From: Setoptus koraiensis
Lineage: Eukaryota > Arthropoda
Assembly: GCA_048013815.1 (NCBI GenBank)
Contig: CM106586.1
Location: forward strand, 16,864,001-16,928,000
Reading direction: 5' to 3'
Length of the DNA stretch: 64,000 nt
This document shows positions 55,929 to 64,000 of this stretch, in pieces. Positions within the stretch are counted from its first letter, which is position 1, and each line of letters begins with the position of its first letter. A program made the position numbers and the translations under genes. The notes under the pieces were generated by a model. It made no database searches. It was not told the origin of the DNA and worked only from the letters and a program-made list of their open reading frames with translations.

Positions 55929-57467
55929 TTAATATAACTTCTTTTCATAGGAATGTAGCCCGTGAACACCACCCTCGACTTGCGCAGAAACGGTTCTTCG
56001 CTCAAATCTCAACTCTCCTTGATACATCGAATTTCTCAGTATCTCTAAACTCCGAGCCCCAATATCTTGACAACCAAACTTGATATTAGTGATAATGTAT
56101 GGCAGATAGCTATGGATGGAACCTTTATCTTCAATATTCCCAGACACTCCTTGAGCTACTCTTATTTTATCAGCCTCTGTCTGAAAGTATCTCGTCAAAC
56201 TTCCAGCGCCATCTTTTGATTCCATAGCGTCTAGTGATCCCATACCTCTATATTTCTTTAGTCTGACTCCCTCGTTTGACCAGAAATATTTGCCTGGGGT
56301 TTCGCTTGTGCCAGCTAGCATGGATCCCATCATGATAGTTGAGGCACCAAGAGCTAGGGCTTTGATAGCATGTCCTGTAGAGGAGACACCTCCGTCCGCA
56401 ATTATGGGAACTTGATAAGATCTGGCGAATTCCGCCACACTATAAACAGCAGTTGCTTGCGGTCTTCCACAAGCCATCACTTCTTGCGTTATACAGATAG
56501 AACCGCTACCCATGCCTACTCTTAGTCCATCTGCTCCCGCCTCTAATAGAGATTTCGCCTGGGCTCTTGTGACAACATTTCCTCCGATCACTTGAAGGCT
56601 TGGATATGTAGACTTTATATGGCGCAGCATCTCCACTTGATATATGGAATTTCCTTGAGATGAATCCAACACTATAACATCAACGCTTGCTTTCGCTAGC
56701 ATTTCCAAACGTACTCTGTCTGTGTGGCGAGTTCCAATGGCTGCTCCGACCAGCAGTTGATTGTTTTCATCTTTGCTAGCATTAGGATAATCTCTACTTT
56801 TCTTCAGATCAGATCGAGCCATCAGAGCAACAAGTTCGTTATTTTGATTGATTATTGGCAGTTTACCTTTTTTACTTTTTTGTAAAATTTCGTTGGCCTC
56901 CTTTAATGAGATTGTTGATGGAGCAGTCACTAGGTCCTTGGTCATAACATTCGACAATGGTGTGTTTAGTTCATCTTCACTAAGGAAATCAATATCTCTC
57001 GATGTTATGATACCCAACAATTTACCACCAAGTTGTCCATTATCGGTAACAGGTACACCAGCGAAACCTTTCGTTTTTTTGACCTCATAGACATCTCTCA
57101 CCGTGTTGTTGGGTCCCAACACAACTGGATCCCTTATGAAGCCATGTTTATACTTTTTGACTTTCTTCACTTCACTTGCTTGAAACTCCGGAGTACAGTT
57201 ATGATGAATGATTCCTATACCACCACACAAAGCCATGGCAATGGCCATTTCAGATTCAGTAACTGTGTCCATGGGCGAAGAAACAAGTGGTGCGTGCAAT
57301 TTGATTTTTTTAGTTAGGTTTGATTGCAAGTCCACCTGATCGGGTCTGAAATCAATGTAGCCTGGTAGTATTAGGAAGTCATTGTAAGTTAAACCATCGC
57401 CTTGGCGAAACATTTCTTTTGCAGTGAGTCCATCTCGTATATCAAGATTATCACGAAGTTGTGCCAT
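55929..57467 (-). CDS. IMPDH: Inosine-5'-monophosphate dehydrogenase, intronless
   Basis: NAD-dependent oxidation of IMP to XMP, the committed step of GTP synthesis; a cytosolic tetramer. 512 residues, matching the ~514-residue animal enzyme. The barrel begins [18 protein letters not shown] and [18 protein letters not shown]. The tandem CBS pair that binds regulatory nucleotides sits at about 110-235 ([16 protein letters not shown] ... [12 protein letters not shown]). The catalytic loop [20 protein letters not shown] carries the active-site cysteine. [28 protein letters not shown] and the flap [10 protein letters not shown] follow. All catalytic features are present. Most animal IMPDH genes are split by many introns; here none. 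Confidence 0.98.
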   Translation of the reverse strand: MAQLRDNLDIRDGLTAKEMFRQGDGLTYNDFLILPGYIDFRPDQVDLQSNLTKKIKLHAPLVSSPMDTVTESEMAIAMALCGGIGIIHHNCTPEFQASEVKKVKKYKHGFIRDPVVLGPNNTVRDVYEVKKTKGFAGVPVTDNGQLGGKLLGIITSRDIDFLSEDELNTPLSNVMTKDLVTAPSTISLKEANEILQKSKKGKLPIINQNNELVALMARSDLKKSRDYPNASKDENNQLLVGAAIGTRHTDRVRLEMLAKASVDVIVLDSSQGNSIYQVEMLRHIKSTYPSLQVIGGNVVTRAQAKSLLEAGADGLRVGMGSGSICITQEVMACGRPQATAVYSVAEFARSYQVPIIADGGVSSTGHAIKALALGASTIMMGSMLAGTSETPGKYFWSNEGVRLKKYRGMGSLDAMESKDGAGSLTRYFQTEADKIRVAQGVSGNIEDKGSIHSYLPYIITNIKFGCQDIGARSLEILRNSMYQGELRFERRTVSAQVEGGVHGLHSYEKKLY

Positions 57468-58250
57468 AGTGTTCGATATAATCTGGTGTGCGTTTATACT
57501 TGAAGTGTACTAAATGAAATCTTAATCTAAATACAAATTTTGTATATATTTGGAGTAATTATCATATCAACTCGTTGCTAATCGTATGTTTTAATAGAAA
57601 ATGTTGCGATGATACGTTCGTTTGCGTTGTAGTTGAACTAATCGAATGTTAAAAGGAATGATTGTTAGTAATAGTTTTATATATCGTGTGAACAAATGCC
57701 CAACATATGTGTTGTATAAATATATTGTTTCCCTTTTCAGTCTATTTGTGTTTGGAAGTTATCTTTTCTGAAAAACTTATCTTTATCTAGTAGCTATAGC
57801 TAGCAGAGTTCAAACTTGATCATGACAGTTGCCTAGCTAAATTTTGATTGATTTTTAAGTGTTTCCCTTTATCTTTTTGATAAGAATTATTTGATGAGAA
57901 TTTGATCAGTGATGAAAGATTTGATAAGTGTCACCCATCGGATAGTCTGAATGAGGGCGTGATTGCTATTCTACTCTTGGGCGAGATACTATTGTTACGT
58001 TTGTTATATGATGATTGGCTGACTATTGACACTCAATCTAATTGGAAATTTCTTGTTTATTTGATTACGTTTTCTTGCTGTGTTGCAATATAAGCTCCAT
58101 GACTCGTTGTTGTTGTTGTTTGCTCAATTTGTCATTATATAATGTTTTTTTAACCGACAACGCTGGCCATGACGATTACTTAAATGATACGCAGATTGGT
58201 ATTATCTGCTTGCGACTTTATCTCACGATTACACATCATAAACGAGGGAT

Positions 58251-58271
58251 AGAGAGAGAGAGAGAGAGAGA
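58251..58271. repeat. (AG)n microsatellite
   Basis: 21 nt of alternating A and G. Confidence 0.95.
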
Positions 58272-58779
58272 ATTCAAGTGAGATATAATTGTATCAAGTG
58301 ATGATGGTGAATTTGCATGGCAACAAGCACTGCAAATATGTTTACATTTCATTTGAGATTTGTGGTTGCGATTGCGACATTGGTGACGTTTTTCGGCAAC
58401 TCAGCAAACTATGTGTGGCTATTTCAAATGGTCGTCATCAGTCGTCGTTGCAGACTGGCAATTCTCTTTGTGTGTCCTATCCAATGCTGCTGCAATGATG
58501 TAATCGGTGGCTGCTGTAATTACCGCCGGCAACAGTGTGATGGCATGACGCTCGGTCGAGGTGCCCAGAGTTCTTCTCTGTCTATTGAATGTTGTCTCTA
58601 TGTATTGTGATAATTATATTCGTCGGTATATCGATGATAATCATCACCGATAATAGTAACGATCGGCGACAATGATTTAATTTGGCGATAATAATTTAAT
58701 TTGGCGATAATCTAAATTTGAATTATATCCGTGATTACATATCCTAGATTGTAATTAATGGATGCCACAACGGACGATA

Positions 58780-59700
58780 ATTTTTCGTTGCTGGCCACTC
58801 GATTGTGTGCACCAACACAAACGTGCGGCGTGTAACACCTCACGCACACAAATGACCGAATCGAATTCGTGTCGCGAACAATAGCAACTCATGCGTAACA
58901 CTATGGCGAGAGTTCCCACCGATCAGCTGTTTGTGCGGGCCGGCCCGCACCGTTTGCACCTTTCCGTGTGCGCCCACTCTCACAACTTGTTAGCACAATG
59001 CGCTTTGTGCGGTGACTCTCGATGCCCGGTCGCCCCAATGATTGGGGCCCAATCCGATCAGCTCTATTTGTCAGGTTCGATTGTGTCGCAACTCGCGATT
59101 CGCCACTTTCGTTCCATAGTACGTGTGCATTCCATAACGCATCGTTTTAAAATCTTTCCATAATGCATTCTAGCCGCTAGAATCTAGCGAAATCTTTCTG
59201 AGGTGCAGCGTAGTGACTCACTACTAGTGAGGTCTTTCCACGATGGGATGGGGGGGGAGGCTAGAAATGAAACTGTCCGGTCCACGAACGTTCGATCTCG
59301 AGCCGCACTTCGTGGGTCTCGAGTTTGCTGACCTTGCAACAATCCTTGCCAAGCGCAATCCAGGTGGCATCACCCGGCGACCAACCCGTCAAACTAATTG
59401 GCAACATTGGATTTGGCTATCCGCAATATAAACGGTTGACCAGAGCAATTGGCGCCTGATCCGCTGACTCGATTGTTTTACGTTACAATGTAATTTTAGA
59501 ATTTAGGTGTAATTGATTTCACTGCACATCGTCTCTGCTGACAATGCGACTGACTTATATTTGCCGGAAGGAATCCACGAAACAATCCGCTCATATAATT
59601 CACCATCGGTCTCCTGTCTGCTTGCTGAAATTAATTGGCCCGGCGACAGTTCGGAAGCTATCATTCGCCGATATTCTTGCTTGCATTTCTTTTTCATTCA
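58780..59700. other. GC-rich island resembling the left 14 kb
   Basis: CpG-rich DNA with GGGCCC, GGCCGGCC and a perfect 18-bp palindrome GTGCGGGCCGGCCCGCAC at 58,933-58,950, embedded in AT-rich flanks. No coding support. Confidence 0.6.
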
Positions 59701-60093
59701 GCACGTCTCTAAAAGCAGTAACTATTTATTAATATAGTAAGTTTCCCAATTGATTTCCTCACTTGAACCTTGCCTTCCTTCATGACATTTGTGTCCGCTA
59801 CATGTCATGATGCATCAGAAAGCGTTTATTTTCTGTCATGTGTGCGATCATGCAATAGAATTGGAGCACGATAATAATGGAAAAAAAATGTCGGAAATAG
59901 TAGATATTGCTGGGGTTCATGACACCGATATTTTGCTGAGCAACAACAGCATGTTGATAGCAAATACAATATAACTGACTCTCCAAAATGTCAAGTCACG
60001 CCATCCTGACCGCTCCGGCGCAAATTTTGTTAGTACACCTTATCGATTGTTAGCTCTAGTGGCTGTATCGTTAGCCAGTAGAGTTAATTCTGT

Positions 60094-60103
60094 TATATAA
60101 ATA
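60094..60103 (+). promoter_or_regulatory. TATA box of the orphan secreted gene
   Basis: TATATAAATA with an arthropod-type initiator TCAGTT whose A is at 60,124, exactly 30 nt downstream. This predicts a 5' UTR of about 310 nt. Confidence 0.7.
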
Positions 60104-60433
60104 CGGTGACATTTTGAATTGTCAGTTTCATTTGCTCAGTTTCGTCGCTCTCAATTTTCGATTGCCGCAAGTGTCCAATGTTCTCTGTGGGTCCTTTGAC
60201 TGTAGAAAACAATATCATATCCAGGAAATCAACAACAAACAGACTGGCTATGTTTACAGTTTAGTCAATTTCGTGAAAAAACTATAAATAGATTTTTCTC
60301 CCAGTTACTCGTAACATACTCATAACTAACAGAAAAAGAACATTCTCGAGCGTATTAGTCTCAGTAGAAGGCGAAAACTGGTGTCTATCAAACTAGCGGA
60401 ACGTAATCATTGACAAACATCAACAATTACAAT

Positions 60434-61543
60434 ATGGCAAATAGTTCTAATAAATCAAGATTAACTTTGATCCTTGTCGCTCTTTTAATTGTTGACGGAG
60501 TGGCAGCAGTTTTTGACAAAGCGTTTAAATGTCGCGAAGAAGAATGTGAGATACCGGAGGAACATTTTAGTTTATATTCAAGAGCCAAGCAAGCGTTCGA
60601 TAGTGAATTCGACTTCAAGAATGGCAAAGAGATAATAGCTTTCTCACACGCTATCAGAATATTGCACCAGCGCTACGATAACGCAGACGATTTTGATAGT
60701 CTGCCAGGAGCTCAAGTGATCAGAGATAAAATATTGGCGAGGCCGGATTTCAAGCGCGCCTTGCTTATATTGAGCTCCGATGAGGGTCGCACCCTAATAG
60801 ATTTGTACAGAGTGAAATTGAATGACAAGAAATACAACACGTCTTGCTCGTCAGCTAGAATAGCCAGGATTAAACGGGGCGAAAACTTGATTAAAGAAAA
60901 TAGTGATCTTAAATGGATGTTCCAGAAATTGCACAAAAGTTTTGTCAATCGATCGGCATTGAAATGTTTGAAGTATTCCTGTAAAGGTGTCAATACAGCC
61001 ATGACAGTTATCAATCCAGAATCAATAGAATGGTCCAAAGGTTCTCCTATCATGAACTCAATCGACAGAGAATACAAGAAGCAAGAGCTGGCTTTGTGTC
61101 AGTTCATTACAGGTACCAACGATCCTATGTGTCGCATAGAGGCCAGCGAATTGGCTCAGTTCAAACCTGAAAATTCCACTCAAATTCAGCCTCTAGTCGC
61201 CGCATATGCGAGAAACAGGGCTGAGATCAATGGCGACAATCAAGGTGTAAGCATCGAAGAGTCAAAACAAACCTTGATGGCTAAATGCCGCACTATGGAG
61301 AGATCACTGGACGAGGCACTGTTCGGTTTAAAGTGGTTCTCACAACAACACATATTGAGTGACCAACAGGTGGACACACCACGTTACTGGTGTCCTGAGT
61401 TGTCTTATTGGATAGAAATCGATAGAATATGCAAACAATTGCCGGCGGCTTTTGAAGGAAAATCTCTCGACAACTCCAGCACCACTACCCCAGATGCCGA
61501 TCTAAGCTACAATATAATTGATTCGAATCAATATAATTTATAA
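60434..61543 (+). CDS. Secreted cysteine-containing orphan protein
   Basis: 369 residues from the ATG at 60,434; the frame stays open 24 nt upstream but without an ATG. A clean signal peptide (LTLILVALLIVDGVAA) is followed by a mature chain that is largely alpha-helical by composition, with about 11 cysteines: KCREEEC near the start, LKCLKYSC in the middle, and CPELSYW with RICKQL near the end. It has N-glycosylation sequons and a Ser/Thr-rich C-terminal tail. There is no membrane anchor and no recognised domain. A well-placed TATA box and initiator support it as a real, probably strongly regulated gene. One exon as read; a 5' UTR intron cannot be excluded. Function unknown; possibly lineage-restricted. 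Confidence 0.8.
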   Translation: MANSSNKSRLTLILVALLIVDGVAAVFDKAFKCREEECEIPEEHFSLYSRAKQAFDSEFDFKNGKEIIAFSHAIRILHQRYDNADDFDSLPGAQVIRDKILARPDFKRALLILSSDEGRTLIDLYRVKLNDKKYNTSCSSARIARIKRGENLIKENSDLKWMFQKLHKSFVNRSALKCLKYSCKGVNTAMTVINPESIEWSKGSPIMNSIDREYKKQELALCQFITGTNDPMCRIEASELAQFKPENSTQIQPLVAAYARNRAEINGDNQGVSIEESKQTLMAKCRTMERSLDEALFGLKWFSQQHILSDQQVDTPRYWCPELSYWIEIDRICKQLPAAFEGKSLDNSSTTTPDADLSYNIIDSNQYNL

Positions 61544-61548
61544 TCCAT

Positions 61549-61580
61549 ATATGAATAATATGAATTATTATTATTCATAT
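61549..61580. repeat. 12-bp perfect inverted repeat
   Basis: ATATGAATAATA and its complement around an 8-nt loop, within 40 nt of the orphan gene stop codon. It may shape the mRNA 3' end. Confidence 0.85.
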
Positions 61581-61588
61581 CATTTGAA

Positions 61589-61811
61589 GATTCTTTTGAA
61601 TAGAATAGTTTCTATCTTTTTATTTCTCAGTGTTTGTTGTCTCTTTTATTAGCATAATGGATAATGATGAGCTTGCAAAACTCCAGCTCTGATATGCTAT
61701 GTGATATTGGAAGCTGGAGATTCGCGAGCTCATCATTATCCATCATATTAACAAGCGAGATAACAAACATTAAGAAATAAGAGGACCGAAACTATTCTAC
61801 TCGAAAGAATC
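61589..61811. repeat. Long imperfect inverted repeat, about 100-bp arms
   Basis: Left arm 61,589-61,688 and right arm 61,712-61,811 pair along their whole length with roughly 80 percent identity by eye; the loop is 23 nt. The inner 40 bp (ATGATGAGCT, CTCCAGCT) match best. If transcribed it forms a long double-stranded hairpin. It is either a fold-back element or a hairpin-RNA locus. Confidence 0.88.
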
Positions 61812-62545
61812 CCCAAACAATAAAATTATCATGCATTCTCTCTGTAACAAACTTCTTGTAGAACTTTGCTGAGCTACAAAGTAGTCGAGAGAATCCATCG
61901 ATATTTACACCAGTACGTCACACATTTCTTTGTATGTAGTAAAATTATACTGTAAGCTATATTTATATAAAGAAGAGTTTTAGGTCCCGTTCAAAGTTCT
62001 GAGGAGTCCTTATTCAACAGCTCGCTTTTCTATTGTTGTTTATGTAGACACTACGAATCAGATGTTCTTATTCCAAAACAATATACTCTCCACGTCGGAG
62101 ATTCTTTATTATGTATGTCTTTGTATTTGTAGTATACATTATGATTACCAGATGAAATATGACTATTCACTCTATTATATTTTTTTCGCTCGAGTTTGCG
62201 TGGTTTAAGTTTGGAGAAACGGCTACCGTTTTGTTTGGTTAAGGTTTGTCGTAGAAGATTTAAAGAGTAAGGGTTTCAAGGGCAGATTAGCATTTCGTCC
62301 GTCCAACTTTCATCAACCAGAAACTGGTTATGTTTAATCTGATACACTTTTGCTTCAAATAAAACATTGAGGTAGTTCCAAGACTCTGGTGTCTTCATTT
62401 TTGTACAAGTTGATCTTTTTGTGCCATCCGATTGTGACCCATTCTTATCCCATACTGATGAGGAAATGAAAGGTATATGGTGATTTTGAACAGCCAGCTC
62501 TGAGACGCAATATCGTTGATTAACTAATGATGAATCAATACTTAC

Positions 62546-62757
62546 AAGAAAAAGTCATCGTCACTGATCATCATATTTTGCTGGCCAGGCATCAATATTA
62601 CTTCCCTGTCATCGTCGAGTACAGTTGGCATGCCGCTTTGATCGAACATGATCACGTCGGCCTCAACTAAGATCCCGATCAATGATAGGATGGTCATTAA
62701 TGATAATGTCACAAGCGATGTGTGATGCACAATCTTGACGAGTTTACTAATCTTCAT
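62546..62757 (-). CDS. First exon of a small secreted or membrane peptide gene
   Basis: ATG at 62,757 opens a basic N-terminus and a hydrophobic signal segment (LVTLSLMTILSLIGILVEA), then a short acidic mature part (VLDDDREVILMPG ... ISDDDFF). A good donor, TT/GTAAGT, lies at 62,545; read through, the frame stops one codon later (71 residues). A TATA box sits about 135 nt upstream. A plausible second exon at 62,499-62,276 has a CAG acceptor and 73 open codons, but the join is off by one nucleotide, so the gene model is incomplete. Family not recognised. Confidence 0.5.
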
Positions 62758-62887
62758 TTCGACAGTTGAATGGTTGTTTGCTTCTTGTTTTGATTGACAA
62801 TGTATAACGTGAATGTTTTTGCAAGAGATATCGATTTACACTGTTCGGTGAGTCGGCAAGAATGTCGGGTGCGAAGAAAGGTTGCAT

Positions 62888-62896
62888 GTTTTTATA
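62888..62896 (-). promoter_or_regulatory. TATA box upstream of the small secreted peptide gene
   Basis: TATAAAAAC on the minus strand, about 135 nt before the ATG at 62,757. No sharp initiator match follows, so the start site is uncertain. Confidence 0.5.
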
Positions 62897-63141
62897 CTCT
62901 AATTAGAGGAACTAGAACAAATATTAAGCAACAATCTAGCGGAGAAAAGAAGTCATGGAATGGAGGTAAGTGAGGCTAAACGCGGGGAAAACTAGTGACA
63001 AACCCACAAAATATTGCACAATTATTCTAAATTAATTTACGATCACAGATAATTATTAACAACAACATGGTTAGAAGGATTGGACATTACAGATTCACGA
63101 GACATCTATGCAGTCTTTCTTGTCTATTAGAGCGAATCTAG

Positions 63142-64000
63142 TCAAAGCGCCACTCTAGTTCCGCCTGAAGGATCCGGTTCACTGATCATGTTAGGATGTG
63201 GATTGTTCACAGACAAATGTTGCCTGTCCGAGTTGTCAGAGAATGGGTCTTTGGTAGCTTGAGATTGATAGAAGAACAGCACATAAATAATGAGAATATG
63301 CATAATAAAGACATAAAATAATATAACGTACTTCATCATTGGATATGCTCTGAAAAAATAGTTGGTTCGTCTAAGGAATGTATTCAATCTCATGTAGGCC
63401 CGTCTTAAGCGCAGATTTAAATTTCTGTTGTTTAGCAACCTTTCCCTGATGTAATGCTCGAACCTTTGCATTAGATAATTATTGTTGACCGAAGATTTTT
63501 GCGTCGAACTTAAAGGAAGATAAAATGTGGCACTGCTTTTATCCGTTGAATTAGCTGATAATCCATTCGATACACTATTCGAAAAACTAGTTTGAGAGCC
63601 TTTGAGCAAGTCCATGTCAACTGAAGATGAATCACTTTCGTTGTTTCTAGGTTTGAGCGACCTGCTTAGCTGATCTTGTAGATATCTACTGTTGGCAAAT
63701 GTCGATTGATTATGTTTGTTGATGTTTGACCCATGATTAATCGAACTTTTGTTTTGAGATTGTTCAACCTTTCGCTGAGGCCTCTCCGAATTCTGTTGTT
63801 GTTGTTGTTGTTGCTGCTGCTGAGCCGTGGTAGCATATTCTTCCAGGCTTTTGCTGATAGCAGCTCTTATCTCATCTACTTCCATGGGTCGCATGGGAAT
63901 AACTAGAGGACCATCGTTTTTGTTATCTTTGTTGTTGGACAGTCTATGGTTCGTATTAGTATGGGGTTCCCCGTCGGAGGTGTGTCCACTGCTCAAGTTT
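63142..64000 (-). CDS. C-terminal part of a tail-anchored protein, cut by the window edge
   Basis: The frame is still open at the right edge, so the start lies outside; about 285 residues are visible. It contains a short helix EVDEIRAAISKSLEEYA, a poly-Q run and a long Ser/Asn-rich stretch. A basic helix (RERLLNNRNLNLRLRRAYMRL) follows, then a single C-terminal membrane segment (MKYVILFYVFIMHILIIYVLFF) after FFRAYP, and a ~35-residue end. The RxYP plus FYxxxxH membrane segment recalls golgin-84 and CASP tail anchors, but those carry coiled coil directly before it and none is seen here. The assignment is therefore weak. Real coding is likely; identity uncertain. Confidence 0.6.
   Translation of the reverse strand, partial: NLSSGHTSDGEPHTNTNHRLSNNKDNKNDGPLVIPMRPMEVDEIRAAISKSLEEYATTAQQQQQQQQQQNSERPQRKVEQSQNKSSINHGSNINKHNQSTFANSRYLQDQLSRSLKPRNNESDSSSVDMDLLKGSQTSFSNSVSNGLSANSTDKSSATFYLPLSSTQKSSVNNNYLMQRFEHYIRERLLNNRNLNLRLRRAYMRLNTFLRRTNYFFRAYPMMKYVILFYVFIMHILIIYVLFFYQSQATKDPFSDNSDRQHLSVNNPHPNMISEPDPSGGTRVAL

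Larger units (their letters stand above)
57468..60433. other. Spacer between IMPDH and the orphan secreted gene
   Basis: AT-rich IMPDH promoter side (57.5-58.7 kb) with a GA microsatellite, then a GC-rich island (58.78-59.7 kb), then AT-rich promoter DNA of the orphan gene. No recognisable exon; the short open frames are chance. Confidence 0.55.
61544..62541. other. 3' flank of the orphan gene
   Basis: Contains two inverted repeats described separately. A minus-strand stop-free stretch at 62,276-62,499, preceded by a CAG acceptor, could be an exon of the gene starting at 62,757, but its phase does not match. Confidence 0.5.

Overview
The window is invertebrate nuclear DNA. An arthropod is most likely, and I lean to a mite-like chelicerate, but that last step is inference. 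The support is a TRPN (NOMPC) mechanosensory channel with the canonical 29 ankyrin repeats, a multi-exon M13 peptidase and a meltrin-like ADAM with GT-AG introns, arthropod-style TATA and initiator signals, abundant CA, GTT and GA microsatellites, and many genes with few or no introns. I see no prokaryotic, organellar or viral gene block.

Left part, about 1-28,500: GC-rich and CpG-rich. The first 14 kb has no supportable gene. It is packed with microsatellites, short-period tandem repeats and a conspicuous excess of the palindrome GGGCCC. Two minus-strand genes follow. The first (14,193-21,969, three exons) is NompC. The second (22,834-26,102, three exons) has an ADAR-type deaminase fold in which the zinc ligands and the catalytic glutamate are all replaced: a pseudodeaminase.

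Right part, about 28,500-64,000: clearly AT-rich, with compact genes. In order they are: a short six-exon neprilysin-like M13 peptidase (-); an intronless SKICH/coiled-coil/zinc-finger protein of the TAX1BP1/CALCOCO autophagy-receptor type (+); a meltrin-like ADAM metalloprotease (+); an intronless BLTP3 (UHRF1BP1L/SHIP164-like) bridge lipid-transfer protein (-); an intronless GRIPAP1/GRASP-1 (+); an intronless XK-related membrane protein (-); a mucin-like type I membrane protein (-); intronless IMP dehydrogenase (-); an orphan secreted protein with a TATA promoter (+); a small secreted-peptide exon (-); and, at the edge, the C-terminus of a tail-anchored protein (-).

The genes do not form a pathway. 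Several concern membrane traffic: the autophagy receptor, lipid transfer at endosomes, the recycling-endosome coiled coil, and an XK-type (possibly scramblase) protein. Non-genic features of note are a 291-bp TA-flanked MITE, a 206-215-bp duplication of the BLTP3 3' end, three fold-back structures, two blocks of longer tandem repeats, and a GC-rich island at about 58.8-59.7 kb with the same vocabulary as the left 14 kb.
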